A stretch of DNA of 64,000 nucleotides from contig OX485803.1 of NCBI GenBank assembly GCA_950295325.1, forward strand, positions 46,515,554-46,579,553, in the 5' to 3' direction. The notes under the pieces are model-generated. The model saw only the letters and a program-made list of their open reading frames with translations. It was not told the DNA's origin and ran no database searches. Numbering within the stretch: position 1 is the stretch's first letter; every line of letters begins with the position of its first letter. The position numbers and the translations under genes are program-made. The stretch comes from Polytrichum commune (taxonomy: Eukaryota > Streptophyta > Polytrichopsida > Polytrichales > Polytrichaceae). Below are positions 25,661 through 38,385 of the stretch, one piece after another.

Positions 25661-25963
25661 GGATGAATTTAAACTAGGGTCCAAGACCAAAGAACCTCCA
25701 AAATCGAGCGATCCTATTGCTCGATAGAAAAACTTGGAACCCAAGGATTTTACACTAGGGTCAGTGTCCAAGATATGGAAAAATACACTGGAGCTAATGT
25801 GGCATCACTTTCTCGCCAAATTTCGGCCATCCCCACTCAAGAAAATACTCCTCCTCCTAGTTTGAGAGACCAATCTTCCAGATTTGGTCCAGTCTTGAGT
25901 CCGAAAGTAAAGTACATGATTGAGGGGCATTTTGGACCCCGGACCCTAACGTAAACCCACCCT
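25661..25963. mobile_element. MITE, GGGTCC family, copy E, in the GBPL3-like leader intron
   Basis: Left end GGATGAATTTAAACTAGGGT, right end GGACCCTAACGTAAACCCAC plus CCT. The interior matches copy B (GATCCTATTG, GTGGCATCACTTTCTCGCCA, CAAGAAAATACTCCTCC). The paralogous leader at 11.7-13.2 kb lacks it, so the insertion came after the leader duplication. Confidence 0.75.
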
Positions 25964-26498
25964 GAGGAGTGAATGATCCATTCAAGGAAGAGCGGCTACG
26001 CGTGTCCGTATGTGGCGGTAAGTTGAGACAGACCCCTCAGAGATAGGCTTAGGGTTCAAAGATCTCCTCGAAGCTTGAGAATGCAGATAAAGGAAATGAC
26101 CCCCAAATGATCGGGACCCTGCTGGAAACAGAAAACAGGGGGAGACACATACTCAGTGGAGAGTCAAATCCATCCCCATCACTTGCCACTGCTCTCCACT
26201 CCCAGCAATATTCTAGTCATTCACTTCTCCCCTGCTTCGTATCGACAATCGTTAACTGGAGTATGAAAGAGGATTTTACTAGCCAAAAATAATGCGCAGC
26301 TACTTCATGGTGCAATGATATGGACAAGGGTGATGGCAGCTGAATTTCGTGTGACCACCCTTACCAGTGCGATCTTGACTTCTCCGAAAACTCAAGAATC
26401 AGTCAACCACAAAAGGAGGAAGCACAGATTAAAAGAAGAACGGATACGAGTGAGCTAAACCTGAAACAAAATTCTCTCTATGAATGTGATACTAATAC

Positions 26499-26523
26499 GA
26501 TGGATGGGATGGGATGGGATGGA
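26499..26523. repeat. GATGG-type microsatellite
   Basis: GATGGATGGGATGGGATGGG-type repeat in the GBPL3-like leader intron. The ERD15-like copy has no equivalent expansion. Similar (GGGAT) runs occur, inverted, near 57870 and 58110. Confidence 0.8.
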
Positions 26524-27405
26524 ATAGTAAGCAATATAAGAGCTAACTTATTGTGGTCTCCAAGTCTCGTGGTGGTGCTAATGATGGGAAATAGGAAGTT
26601 TAATTCCCCAGTCAAATCGAGAGAGCCATTCCATTTCAATTGTAGTCTTCACAGTTACTACAAAAACCACCGAAGTCGGAAAGATTGGAAATGACTATGT
26701 TTCCAGCACAGAACATCCACCCCAAGCCTCTTTTCTTGCCGAGATTATATTCAAATTCGCTGCAGTTAAACCCCGCTTGCAAGCACGACTCCAGGCAGGA
26801 GCAGATGACCCAAAAGAAATTTAAAATGGCGCCGATTTCATGGGAGAAAGAAAGGCTTCACTCCAGCATAAAAAGATAACAAGTTAACCTAAGCTGAAGT
26901 GCAAACCGCACCAAGCTCTAAGCTCATGCCACGTCAGTGCCCCTGAGGACAACCATTACGCACAATACTCAACTCACTCACCTCGCGAGACCCCTGTGGC
27001 TGTTCCAATCAATCGATGGATCGGTGCAGGAGAACGAAAGAAAGTAGAGTGCACGAGGTGACTGAAGACAACCTAAGAAACATGAGAGGATGGGGTTGTT
27101 GAAGCAGGAAAAGAAAGGTAGTAAATAATAGGTTGCAAGGGAATGGAAGCGAAGGGAAAGGAGTGGAGTTACGGTTTCTTGCCTTGCTACTTCGGTGCGC
27201 TTAGCGGCGTCCAAGAGGGCGCGGCTATGGCGACAGCGAGCTTCAAGGATTTCGACGAGCAGACAGTAAGAAGACGCCAGCTTCGCGTGGCTATGGCCGG
27301 CCACAGCCATGGTGAGGCCCACAGCCATAGCCGCCATAGCCGGTGGAAAAAGGCGGGAGCCCCTTCTTACCACCGTGATGCGCAGGAGCAGACAGAATAT
27401 TACCT

Positions 27406-28720
27406 TCTGTACATCCACCTGCACGCCATCATTCGTCCTTGTTCATCCATGCTCAGCTCCAATGGTTTCCAATACCATGCCCACACTAATTAAGTTAGTA
27501 AGGGCCGGTTTAACTTATAGCATGCCCACACTTGCTGATGTGGGTGACAAGCGAACGGCTCCTACCAGCGAGTGCCACTTTTAGCTTCAATTTGGGCAAT
27601 GATAATCATTAAATGTAACCAGTGTTGATGTGCATTAGTCAAGAATTTTAATGGAATGGAGCAATTATGATTGACTAGGAAATAAGTTCTTCAACGGCCA
27701 TGGTTTACACTGCGGTGAAGACTTCTTGTGATGGAGAACTTCAAGCGTGGATGTCAAAATGGAAACACTTTTTACTAGGGGAGTTCTCTCGAGGCAACCT
27801 CACAATTGTTATATTCGAGCATCCCACTATTATATTTTGAGGGCCCATAGAACAAGAGCTACACCTTGAGTAATGTTATGTTGTACCGACATTAGTTTTT
27901 TCCTATTCTCTAAGGTTCTTCTCATGAAGGTAAGATAGTGACTGCCCATGTTATATGCTAAATGTAGAATGGAACACAACCATGCAATTGAATAATGTTA
28001 TGCACTCATGAAACTTTACATGTTTCCAGTGCGATGTTACATTATCCCAGTAACTTGTAACTCCAACTCAACACAACAACCACACTATTTAAAAGATCAC
28101 ATTAATGATCCTATTTAGTGTAGAGTGGACACATTGGAACAACCTTAACCAATGCTTTCTTAGTTGGCTCTCTTCGTGACAAATGTACTACAAATTGTGT
28201 CCCATGTCATCTACCATAGAAATTTTGTATGTAGTTTGAAAGCGGTGTGTGATTTGAAACGTTTTCTAGCATAGAAGAACATACTCAAGTCTAAAATGTA
28301 CACTTCTAAGAGAAACTCATTTAATAAAATCTATGGGCACCACTTCAAAAAAAGTTGTCATGTTTACTAATGTGTTCATGTAAGTTTGCTTGGATTGTTA
28401 AACCCCTACATATGTTGGAATATTGGAAGTGTCCACTTTAGACACATTTTCCTTAGACAAAAAATAACATCCTCTACGCTAATCAACGACCTCTATGCTA
28501 ATCAACAACCTATCGATGTTGCTCTTATTCATAGCATTGTAGAAGCTCTTGGTAAGGGACCCCTTCCCGAGGCATCAAAAGCCGTGAACGTGAGATTACA
28601 TAGTGCCCCCCCCCCCCTTCCATATGAGAATACACAAGAGCAACGGATTATGTTCCACCTTATTCAAATCCTAGGCTTCCAATATTGGCAAAAGAGTTGG
28701 CTACCGTATACATTGTCTTA
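27406..28720. other. Spacer upstream of the GBPL3-like promoter
   Basis: No gene seen. Phrases near 27815-27850 (GAGCATCCCACTATTATATT, GAGGGCCCAT) match the repeat at 16145-16175. A C-homopolymer of about ten lies near 28608. Confidence 0.4.
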
Positions 28721-28979
28721 GGGCCATTGCACACACGAGATTGAAGGCCCATGACCATTGCATTCTAAGATCTCTCATTAGTCAAAAAGGGCGAGACCAT
28801 CCAAGTTCACTTCACACTGGACGGCGAAGGCCCAAGGGCCCAAAAAAACTATCATGGAAGAAAACTCTATAGTCTATGTGGGTTTCTACACGAGAGACTA
28901 GGGTTAATGTTTCATGATATGTTGGAATTTGCATCAGGTCCAACTCCAAGAGACCCTTGGCTCATGTGTGAAGTGACCC
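28721..28979. mobile_element. Harbinger/Tourist-like MITE, short copy 3 (259 bp)
   Basis: Left GGGCCATTGCACACACGAG, right CTCATGTGTGAAGTGACCC, flanked by TTA at 28718-28720 and 28980-28982. It is an internally deleted relative of the 497-500 bp copies, sharing the CCATCCAAGTTCACTTCACA-type phrase. Confidence 0.83.
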
Positions 28980-29799
28980 TTAACCTTTTTTCTCCCTACG
29001 GGTGCATTTCATTGATAAAAGGAGATTTTAGATCATCAATGATGTCGAGGGCCTTTCAACTCAATTGCTACCATAAACTTACTTGCTCAACCACTCATTC
29101 GTTGTAGCTAACTTCAATACACATCTATGAGAAGAAGAAGAAAATCACTTACAAAAATTTGGTCAAAATTGAAAAGATAAAATGATTGTAAGTTAATCAA
29201 TGTGGAAATAGCTATCATACTCAAATAAATAAATAATTTTAGCATGATAATGGTGAATATTGGCTCACACTATTCAAAACATATTTCTAGAAGCAGTACT
29301 TTTTGAGGACAAGTTTGGGTACTTAGGGTGCTCCACATTATGTGCTAAATATCTTGTATCAAAGTATCGTGTTAAATATCGTGGATTAGCCTTTCAAAGT
29401 ATCGGAATTGGAAGCCTTTTGACTCAATTTATTTGGATCATCTCTTAATTTGTTATATTATTTTTGAGTTGGAATACTCCAAAGCCCATTGTGGTCAACC
29501 AAGGAGGTATCCGTTTACACTAGCCATCTTGGCCATGTCCCACCTTTTGCAAGGGAGCAAGTGCTCCTTAATTATCATGGCCTTGTTTAAATCTTCATGA
29601 TTGTGAGAATGTGGGACCACATGCAACATGCCACACTTTGATTAAAAAGTAGATGGGCCTTGAATGGTTACTTTCTTTGATTAGCTCACTTCTCCTAGGA
29701 TATGGAAACAAGCAATTAGTACAAAGTAGTAGCAAAATCCAAATCGAGGCTATAGTCGCTTTCCTCATAAATGTCATAGCTCATGTGAATACCTAATTC

Positions 29800-30005
29800 A
29801 ACATCACAGTGAAGATTCTCATGCTCGTTAGATGTTCATATAGGTCACCCCAATTATGTTGATGATCAAGCTTGGGATTAATTATCATATTTTGAGCACG
29901 TAGCCCAATCTCATTTGCACACATGTCTTTTTGGTGCCATTTTTTAAGCCACACCTAACCACATACCACTCAAATACATGTGTCGGATTAAGAAAAGTAA
30001 AAAAG
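29800..30005. repeat. Dispersed ~300-bp repeat copy
   Basis: Carries GATGTTCATATAGGTCACCC, TTTTGAGCACGTAGCCCAAT and ACACATGTCTTTTTGGTGCC, shared with the copies in the GBPL3-like intron 16 and at 33.1, 43.1, 43.7 and 45.2 kb. It is truncated at the 3' side. Confidence 0.7.
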
Positions 30006-30690
30006 AATAAGGGATGTCTTCCATTATGCCTCATGTATGTACATTGATATGTGCAATAAAGGTTGCCTTTGCCTCTAAACCCATTATAGTTATAGTGGAT
30101 CAAATTCATATTACAATAACTTATAACTTTCTTCATTCATCCATGCAACAAAATAAGAATAAGAATAAGAATAATATTTAGTTTTTGTGGTAATAAATAT
30201 TCAATTTAGTGTGGAATACCAATGAGTTACTATGGAGCAACCTGACTGCACATGTCATCGCATTTCATTAAAATGTAAAATCGACAAATCCTTGGCCCTA
30301 TGTATACTGGAGCCTCTACTCATGTTATGCCACAGTGTGCTACATGATGGACTTGTCAAACGTGCACATAGGCCATCATATGTCTCCATATAGTTTCATT
30401 TTATTTGAAATATCTTATATTTTGTGTCCATAATTCTAGGTGTCCATAATCAATTGCAAACCGAAATATATGCACCTACCTTGTGTGTTGCTTGGGGTTT
30501 CTAGGTTATTTTAGAATCTATCATTTAGAACTATTATTCACATGCTATATGTGAATTAACCTAGAAGGTCTGATTCATCAACTTCAAGGTTGTTAACTTA
30601 GTTGAATGAAGTTTCTTACATTGGGTGCAAGGAACTTGGGTAACAAAATTGTACTAAAGTTCTTGCTCCAATCAACGTGTAGGATACTTA

Positions 30691-31190
30691 GGGCCACTTC
30701 ACACACGAGACTGAGAGCCCATGACGATTACACTTCAAGCACTCTCTTTGGTGGAAAAGGCGGAGCTGGTCCAAGTTCACTTCACACTACGCTTGAGGGA
30801 CCAACGGAGTACGTGAATGCAAGAAGGATGTAAAGTCTACATGGATTCCTACATGGCATCGAATGGATCGTGTTTCATGGTCACTCGGACTATTTTCAAA
30901 AACCACCTCTTGGAGGTAGATCTAACACACAACCGGGAGACCATGGCACTGCGAACGCTCACAACCGTTGATTTACTCTATTTTTATCATGTGTGAGGAC
31001 TTGCATGAATAGAAATTCATTGGAGTAACATTTGGTCGAGGGCCCAGGCACATATGACTTCACACTACACTTGAGGATCCATGACCACCCCACATGATTT
31101 TGGAGGTGTCTTGGGACGGCCTTTAGACGCTTTATTTTGGACTCTCAAATTTTTATGGTCACGGCTATTGGTTCGTGTGTGAAGTGGCCC
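30691..31190. mobile_element. Harbinger/Tourist-like MITE, copy 2 (500 bp)
   Basis: Left GGGCCACTTCACACACGAG and right TTCGTGTGTGAAGTGGCCC are inverted repeats, flanked by TTA at 30688-30690 and 31191-31193. The body aligns along its length with copy 1 at 15202 (for example CATGGATTCCTACA, GACCATGGCACT, GATTTTGGAGGTGT). No transposase is encoded. Confidence 0.9.
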
Positions 31191-31193
31191 TTA

Positions 31194-33079
31194 CGTCATG
31201 CTTCCATGTAGCGGGCCATTCTCGCAAAGCAAAACAGACTTCATTGATACTGGCAAAGCTTTGGCATGTATCTTCAAGCATGTTGTTTGTTGAGAGATGC
31301 AAAGTTAGGGCATTGTTACACCAGTGACCAACGACCATGATCACCACTTTTTAAAACCTCTCATCCATTGAGAAATGAGTGGCGGTCTCACTACATTTTA
31401 CACAAGGTCACCAAAAATATAAGGGACAATGGATAAGAAGTGACATGGAAATGACATGGAACCCTACATGTGCAAATATGGATGATGTTTGGTGGTCACC
31501 CGGATATTGCAATGAGAGAACTCAAATAGGTTGTCCAAGTGGAAACTAAATGCTACCATGTTAGAAAATATTTTTTATAATTCTAAATGAAATAATTTTT
31601 TATACCAAATATCTACTTAAAGTAAACATGTATGTTTGAGTTTAAAAAAAAACAATATGTCCCGTTCTAATTCCGCTTTAAACACTATGTTCCATAACCA
31701 AGAAAGTGATGTGGATTTTTCTTGGTCATGGTCTTTGGACCGCCTACCATGACCACAAGAAATCATAAATCATCTTCTTGCAATCCTTGGTCACGTGTGT
31801 AAAACAACCCTCAACTATAAACCGGTGTTGGATTTACAGACATTCCTATCCAATCTTAGAATCTTCCAGTTGCCACCTCTTTCATTTTGTTATTTAGTTT
31901 CTATATAATCACTAAGAGATGGTTCACATCTATGGGTAAGTCCTAATAGTAATTGTTACATTTACCAATCTTAATGGTAAATCACCTAACTTTAAATTTC
32001 ATTTCATTCACACTTATAGGCAACTTTAACAAAGACGTTCACCTAGCTAGAGTGGGTTACTACTTTTATTTACACGTGGCCATTATTAAACTCACCTTGC
32101 CTGTCATGTGTCATCATGTCAATATGTTATTTGATCACTAGTACGTCATTAGTCGCTATCATGGTCTATACATTTAGCTAACCATCCTAGTATGCATGTG
32201 GTAAGTTACCACCAAGGTTAGGTGCTGACTGTGTTATTAGGTTATAACTATGTGATAACTTAACTTAGCGATGGTAACTTAATGTGTGAGGTAAGTTAAC
32301 AATGGGCCAAATGTGAATGTAGATCAAAATAAATACAATGTTAGGAAAAGATACACATGGGTGTGAACCATGCCTAAGAGTGTGAAATTCCTTCAATGCG
32401 TGTGGTCACGTGCCCGATTCGACAACAACTTCATAACACTTCCAAATTCATTACATGTGTAAAGTTTCAACAAAATTTGTAAGAGTTGTGTAATTTGACA
32501 TGTAAAGAAGGCCCATTGCTTTCTAGTAGTGTTAGGAAACTGTATGAGGACATCATATGCTATTATCCTTTGTAGACATTTTCTCTTTGATAGCACAAGT
32601 TAGCTCGTTTTCTTTGGATTGCACCTATGTCAACCAACTATAGAGACTGCAAGCCCTAATTTGTGTCAAGAATCAGAGAACCCTTAAAAAAAAATCAATT
32701 TATCTGAAAATAGTGAGACACTCAAAATACTGTTTTCTACTATCGTAGCAAGTATCTTGACACTGAAGAATGATTCATGTTTGTGCACTTATGTGGATTC
32801 TTAGACAGAAAACGGATTTGAACCACAAAGCAATGAACAGGTTTTTATCGTGATGCACTTGTGGATGTCCAATATCAGGTAGTTGTATTTGATATGTTAT
32901 CCTCAATGCATCAAAATTTTCTTCAGGCTGTGTGATTTCTTTGAGCTGGCTCTGCTTTTTGGTGTTTCTTGCATACCCATTAGGAGGTTCTTGATGGTAC
33001 ACATTGCTGGTCTGATGAGCACTTCCAACTCCACATGTATTTATGGCTGCTGGATGGCTTCGGAATTCGTCTCATGATG
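31194..33079. other. Spacer, no gene recognised
   Basis: A possible degraded MITE right end (GGTCACGTGTGTAAAACAACCC) lies near 31788-31810. Otherwise I see nothing I can name on either strand. Confidence 0.4.
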
Positions 33080-33400
33080 ACAACAATTGTGAATCATAAA
33101 GATTGTCCTTTAAAGTTTCAGAATTGCAGCTGAAAGTCAAAGTGAGGATTCTTCCTCTTTAAATGATCACATAGGCCCTCTCAATCATGTTCACAAATGA
33201 GCCTAGAACAGTGTGCACCTATATAATGAGCACATAGTCCAATCTCATTATGACACAGGTCTCTGTGGAGTCCATTCTTAACTACAAGACTTGCCATAGA
33301 GCACTCAAACATAGGTTTTCGATTGAAAGGAATTACCACATAAAATCATGCTAAGCCCTTCTCAATTCAGCTATGAAACTACTAGAACCTGATGTGAAGC
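33080..33400. repeat. Dispersed ~300-bp repeat copy
   Basis: Contains GATCACATAGGCCCTCTCAA, ATGAGCACATAGTCCAATCT, then TCATTATGACACAGGTCTCT and a CCATAGAGCACTCAAACATA phrase. It is the same family as at 18.1 kb and 43.1 kb. Confidence 0.7.
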
Positions 33401-34087
33401 TTGTCAAAACTCACATCCTGAAACTCTTCCTAGTTGCAGCCAATATGCAACAATTTTGTGAATAAACTGGCACTTGCTCCAAAATTCAGCATAGGTATAC
33501 AATATGCATGAAATTGATCATCTTCACCAACCTTCATCATGTTCAGATCCAACATTGCAACAGTGTTTTCCAAATGTGTAATCTCTATGTACTATGAGCT
33601 TTTGTTCTAAAAAGGGCTCAGGGGTCTCCTCTTCAACATAATCTGCAAACTATAAAACCCCAACCTATAAATGCCACCGCCTGTACATTTTTTTACACTG
33701 TGTCTCAAAGGTTCAAGTACCTGCTACTTGCCCCCGAGTTCCTATGTCAGGAATCTATTCCACTATGTCAATATCTCATACTCTCTTAGAGCCTTGAGGG
33801 AACCAATGCTGTTCTACCTTCAGAGGCTAATTCTCCACACAAAAAAGTTATTATATAGAATCTTCCAGTTTTCAGTTTCCCTATTTTCTAGTCATAAGAA
33901 CAAGTTGCACGGAGATGGAGTTTTTGCAATGGATTCCAATGTGTTCTTTTTCCCCTAATTGGTTGTGGTGCCCTGAGCTGCATGTAATCTAGGATGTAAG
34001 GCTGAGCTGAAAAAGTTGGGAGTAATATACATCTGACAAAATTTGGCAGTACTTGATTGTTGTAGGTCCACGCAAGGGCCTCAAGAA
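33401..34087. other. 3' flank of the ATG18-like gene
   Basis: Lies directly downstream of the ATG18-like stop. No independent exon was recognised. The 3' UTR must be in the part nearest 34087, but its end cannot be placed. Confidence 0.4.
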
Positions 34088-36541
34088 TCAAACAAACACC
34101 TTGTCGTCCCCTTGTGTTGTGGGCCTTGTGAAAGACGTGAATTCTTGTTGAGACATATCACCCCCTTTGACAGGATCAAATGAGCACCTGTAAAAGCTGT
34201 GGACAGAAGGTCTGATAGTCAGATTAACCATGCTGATGGGCAACAGATGATAAAGATTGGGTATTCTTCACAAATTTACAGCAGATGAATTGGGAACACC
34301 ATGGCATTTGGCAAGAAAGCTATGCTTGTACTCTTGGATGCATCATCGGTAATCAAGTTATGATTGGACAAAAACTAAAAAATCCATTGAATATGATTAG
34401 AAATATCAATATAATAGAAGTTCAATTTCCTATGCTACAAAGGTCCTGACAAGACATGAGCATTGACATATCAGACACGTTTAAGAGTTTCTTTTAGAAC
34501 ACAAATCACAGAGAAAAGAGTAAGCACAGGGCAAAGAGATTGAAGGACCCAAAAATATACAATATGTTACTGGGCCTAATAATTAAGTCATTGTGTGCTG
34601 AAGTCACCAACAGAGGACCACTGGTGGTTGTACAGGACGTGACGCCCAGAATTATACTACAGGAATGTAACAGGATGTCAAAGATGTTATGCCCAGTCAC
34701 TAACCTTCCATTAGCACAGACAATATTTATTGTGTGTTTCTGTGGACCAAACGCAACAATTGCTCGTGTTTCTTCAGGCAGCCGGAACTGGGCAAGTGAC
34801 CATTCTGAGCTAAAGTACTTTGGCAACACTCCTGCCAATATGTGACATGAAGTCAATAATTGTTTCTAGAGATACCAGAACAATGAGTAATGTAGCATCA
34901 TACAGATGTAACATAGTACATAATGTGGAAAAGGAAAAATACGTAAATACCATGTTGGTAATTCAAGTATAACCAAAGACAAAAAAGACTAGATGGATAT
35001 CCTTGACTGGAAGTGTAATTGAAGAATGTGTAGCTCTTATTCATGCGAATAATCTGGTAACCTGGACTACTTGTTGGACTGTTATTGACAACTGTCATCT
35101 GATAATCAAAACTGGACTCAAGATCTCTGGCCAAACAACCCAGCATAATGCTAGGACCGCATGGACACCATAGAAAAGCATTTGCAAGAAGTCAAGTATA
35201 CCTTTCATGAAAGACAACGATGAACCTGCGTTTGCAGCCGCAAATGACAACAATGCAGACCCTGTCATGAATAGGGAGCTGCCACTGCCAGATGAAACTA
35301 GTGCTTTGCTCCGGTTACCACTGCTAGGCATGTCAGAGTGCATATCCTCGCTAGCCTTGATGCTAAAAACATGAACTGTGCCTTTGTCACTAGAGAGAAC
35401 AAGCCACCGAGCATTTGCAGAGAATGCCATACTGAATATGTCTGCTCGATCCGCCCCTCGTCTCAACTGCTCCAATAAATACACAAAATGTTCAGATCAC
35501 TGATGATAGCTGTTCCCATCATAATATCAGTGAAAAGGCGGCTAGGTTATGTTGGCTGATGATACACATCTTTAATACTGTTAACATCTGGACATTCAGT
35601 GGGTTATCATTATTTGAAGTTTTGAAAAACTACATCTGTGAATTAATTTAGAAGTGCAAAGTGCAAGGGTAATTGTCATCTTCAAGACCACACATAACCT
35701 TTGCATATGCCTTCGTTTTAGGTCACACAAGCATATCACGAAATGTCTTTATACAGGTGAAAAGTAAAACAAGGTCAAACAGTAAGGTCCATTGTGCATT
35801 AGGTACCTCTTGCACCTTCGTCCCATCCGCAGTGCTGAAAATGTTGACGATTGTACCCCTCATGCTTGCTGTTGCCAACAAAGACCCGTTTGAAGTAAGA
35901 GCCATGCATGCAAGCGAAGATTCATGTGCCTGCACAAACCTTGTTTTCTTCTCACTGTACAACTCGATCCGGACCTCTCCCCTTCGTTGCCCAGGGCAAG
36001 CCAACACGCACGAAGTTGATGCGGGCGAAAGGGCGCACAACCCATTCATGTTACTCAGCGTCTCGATCTGATGGAGCACTTTGAGGTTGTCAAAGTTGTA
36101 GACGTAAATCTTGTGTTCCAACACAACAACAATCCGGTCCCGACGTAATTTCACGGCCCGCACTGCGCTCCGGAACGAGAGCTCACCTATACACCGGCTT
36201 TGAAAGTCATCCCAAAGCATCACCTTCATGGGCGAGTAGCGAGGGTTTTTGCCCCCTCCCACGAGGGCCAACATATTGCTTCTAAATAGCATCTCGACAA
36301 TCGCGATCCCAGCGCCATCGAACTCCCGCCGGAAAGTTTCCTTAAACGGATCGCAGCTGTAAATTCGAAACCCAGATTCCGTCCCGCATGTGAAGCACCC
36401 ATAGTCTTGGTTGAATCCAACAAAAAGGAGAGAATTGTTATTCATTTGGGACTCGTTCTCAATGGAACCGGTTGGGGATAGCCGGGATGGTGAAGGGGCC
36501 TTCGACCCCAGAGGAGAGGGTGATGCCGATCCTGCCATCAT
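34088..36541 (-). CDS. ATG18: ATG18-like PROPPIN WD-repeat autophagy protein
   Basis: Four coding exons with consistent phases: 36541-35807, 35466-35202, 34831-34705 and 34187-34088, giving 408 residues. The start chosen is ATG at 36541 (MMAGSASPS); no nearer upstream ATG is in frame. It is a seven-bladed beta-propeller of the PROPPIN family, which binds PI3P and PI(3,5)P2 on autophagic membranes. Visible landmarks are [20 protein letters not shown] (first blade), [38 protein letters not shown], the lipid-binding LRRG at residues 246-249 (coded across the exon 1/2 junction, usual form FRRG or LRRG), [20 protein letters not shown] and the final [16 protein letters not shown]. The length fits the ATG18a class. 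A Ser/Gly-rich loop follows VHVFSIK. The Ser/Pro-rich N-terminus is probably disordered. Confidence 0.95.
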
Positions 36542-36774
36542 TTTTGGTTCTACTTCCAACTTTTTGCAAGGAGAATGTGAACTTTTTACTGATAATAATG
36601 TGTGTGCTTGTCAAGGTGCCTTAAAATAATATTAAAATGATGCAGTTCTTCCATGGAGATCAATCCAGTTTGTTGTCCTGGCCTGTATCCCTCCCAAATC
36701 ATAGACAAACACACAGAGTGAGCCTAACTAGACTATTATAATCTGAGAGAAGACTGACTGACTGTTCCTATTAC

Positions 36775-37170
36775 ACTGAGCTCCTATCATCAGAAAGGGA
36801 TACTAATTACCACGAAACAGCTATTTTATCAGTCTAAAACCATCAGATGTAAAAGGCGAAGACATGCAGTGATTTGTGTCCGACATAGCTGGATGATAGT
36901 GCAAAGTTCCTTGTTCCTCACAAGATTCTGCTTTCAGAAACCTCAAATCCCTTTACCAAAATTGACCGTATTGTGATGATGCATCTGTAGATAACCTAAT
37001 AGGCAAATATATATTCCTAAACACTGAACTCCTTTCGTCAGAAAGGAATAACGCATACTCTGAAAGGGCTGTTATCTGCAGTCTACAAACCATCAAAGTT
37101 GAGAGGTGAAGAACTCGAATTCCTTCCCCAAAATCGACGTTATTGTGATGAATGCATAGATAACCTAATT
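36775..37170. repeat. Local tandem duplication (two copies)
   Basis: Copy 1 at about 36775-37010 and copy 2 at 37019-37170 share CACTGA.CTCCT, TCAGAAAGG.ATA, ACCATCA.A, CCTTCCCCAAAATCGAC-like and TATTGTGATGA..GCAT.TGTAGATAACCTAAT phrases. They are diverged. They lie in the ATG18-like upstream region. Confidence 0.65.
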
Positions 37171-37667
37171 TTTACACTTTTTTTTCAAACTCACAGGACA
37201 ACCAATTGGCAATTCAGGATCAGGCTGCCAGATTGCGAACCTTACAAAAAGGCCATAAGATTTTTGATATATTTATGTTAGGGTTAAGTAGGAGCGCTGG
37301 TTCCTGTCTCCAACCTGCAAGCTCCCCAGCACTGACTGCCTTCAGTGTTCACAAGGTCAAAGCAGCTTCATCTAAAAACCCAACTGCCGACTCTTCGTAA
37401 GTCCTTCGCCGGAACCCTTGATTATAAAGATAGATCGGGTGAACCTTTGGTACAATAAATAGGTTCTCCACCGTCCAACAAACTTAAAGTAAAAGAGAAC
37501 CCTAAAAAGTCATCATAAGATGAATAGGTATGTAAAAGTATACATCACATAGAAAGGTACGAGGAAGAAGATCTCACAGAGTTTGTGAGAAGAAAGAAAC
37601 ATGAATGAAGGTTTGGCGTTACCATGCCGCACCGAAAACAAAAGTAAAATTGGGTAAAGAAAAAAAT

Positions 37668-37766
37668 TCAAGGACTAACATACGAAACACGGCACCAGCA
37701 AACGCAAACGACTGCGACTAGAACTACCAGGAGTTTCAACTTCAGGCTCACCCTCGTCTTCTTCAT
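37668..37766 (-). other. Short ORF with signal-peptide-like sequence
   Basis: ATG at 37766 opens a 32-codon frame: basic start MKKTRVSLKLK, then hydrophobic LLVVLVAVVCVCWC, stop TGA at 37668-37670. It could be a first exon of a secreted or membrane protein (a GTATGT donor-like site lies near the end), an upstream ORF of the ATG18-like transcript, or chance. No downstream partner exon was found. Confidence 0.2.
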
Positions 37767-38385
37767 CGTGATGTTCGACTCGCGGAAGTAGATTATTGAG
37801 GTACCGCCGAAGGAAACCGATCACATAAAATTATTGAGCAACAACAAAGGTTATCATAAAAGGTGACCTTGAACCTAACCTAAAAGGTTAGAAAAAAACC
37901 ACGTCACATACCCTTCTGCGAGTTGTGTATCAAGTAAGAAAATATTGCGCCACTGGTTGCGTTCTGAAGTGAGTTAATCAAAAGTGTAAGCTCTCAAGGC
38001 TATCTATCATTTCGATGTTACTTGCAGGTTATCAAAACAGATGAGTCCGATTGCTCAAAAAGCAATGAAGAATGTCTGTGGACATGCACATATGGATCGC
38101 TCACATCACCCTCACATGCCAAGAAGGACCTTAACCTTACCCAATTGACATCATCCTCACCTTAACCTCTAATAAAAGCACACCTTATCAGCTATTTCCA
38201 CGTCAACTTGGATCGGAAAAAGAAAAAGAAGGGCGTTGCATGAATCCGACCACCTAATTCATATCCCAGTTCAACATATAAACACCGTGGCACCGCTGCC
38301 CTCCGGGTTGGGGTTGCTTCCAGACAATTAAGATGTAAAGGACATCGATCAATAGCGCAGGCCAAACGTCACAGCAAACGTGTTC

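Larger units (their letters stand above)
25323..27405 (-). promoter_or_regulatory. GBPL3-like 5' leader, leader intron and promoter, paralogous to the ERD15-like leader
   Basis: The donor CGCGAG|GTGAGTGAG ends the first leader exon at 26982, and an acceptor TTTGCAG precedes the second leader exon at 25464. The block aligns by eye with 11714-13185 over its whole length. Examples are ATTCCCCAGTCAA, AACCTAAGAAACATGAGAGG, ACAACC..CACAATACTCAAC and TAGCCGCCATAGCCGGTGGA. It is longer mainly because a MITE (25661-25963) interrupts the leader intron. An ACGT core (GCCACGTCAG) sits near 26929. Shared regulation with the ERD15-like gene is an inference. Confidence 0.7.

Noticed and set aside
30606-30833. 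ORF of 75 codons, and similar ORFs at 28386-28721 and 31165-31347
   Set aside because: They overlap or cross termini of Harbinger-type MITEs and read repeat sequence.
37206-37400. Plus-strand exon-like segment DNQLAIQDQAARLRTLQKG after a good acceptor
   Set aside because: No partner exon or family found; it lies in the duplicated ATG18-like upstream region, so support is too thin for a gene call.
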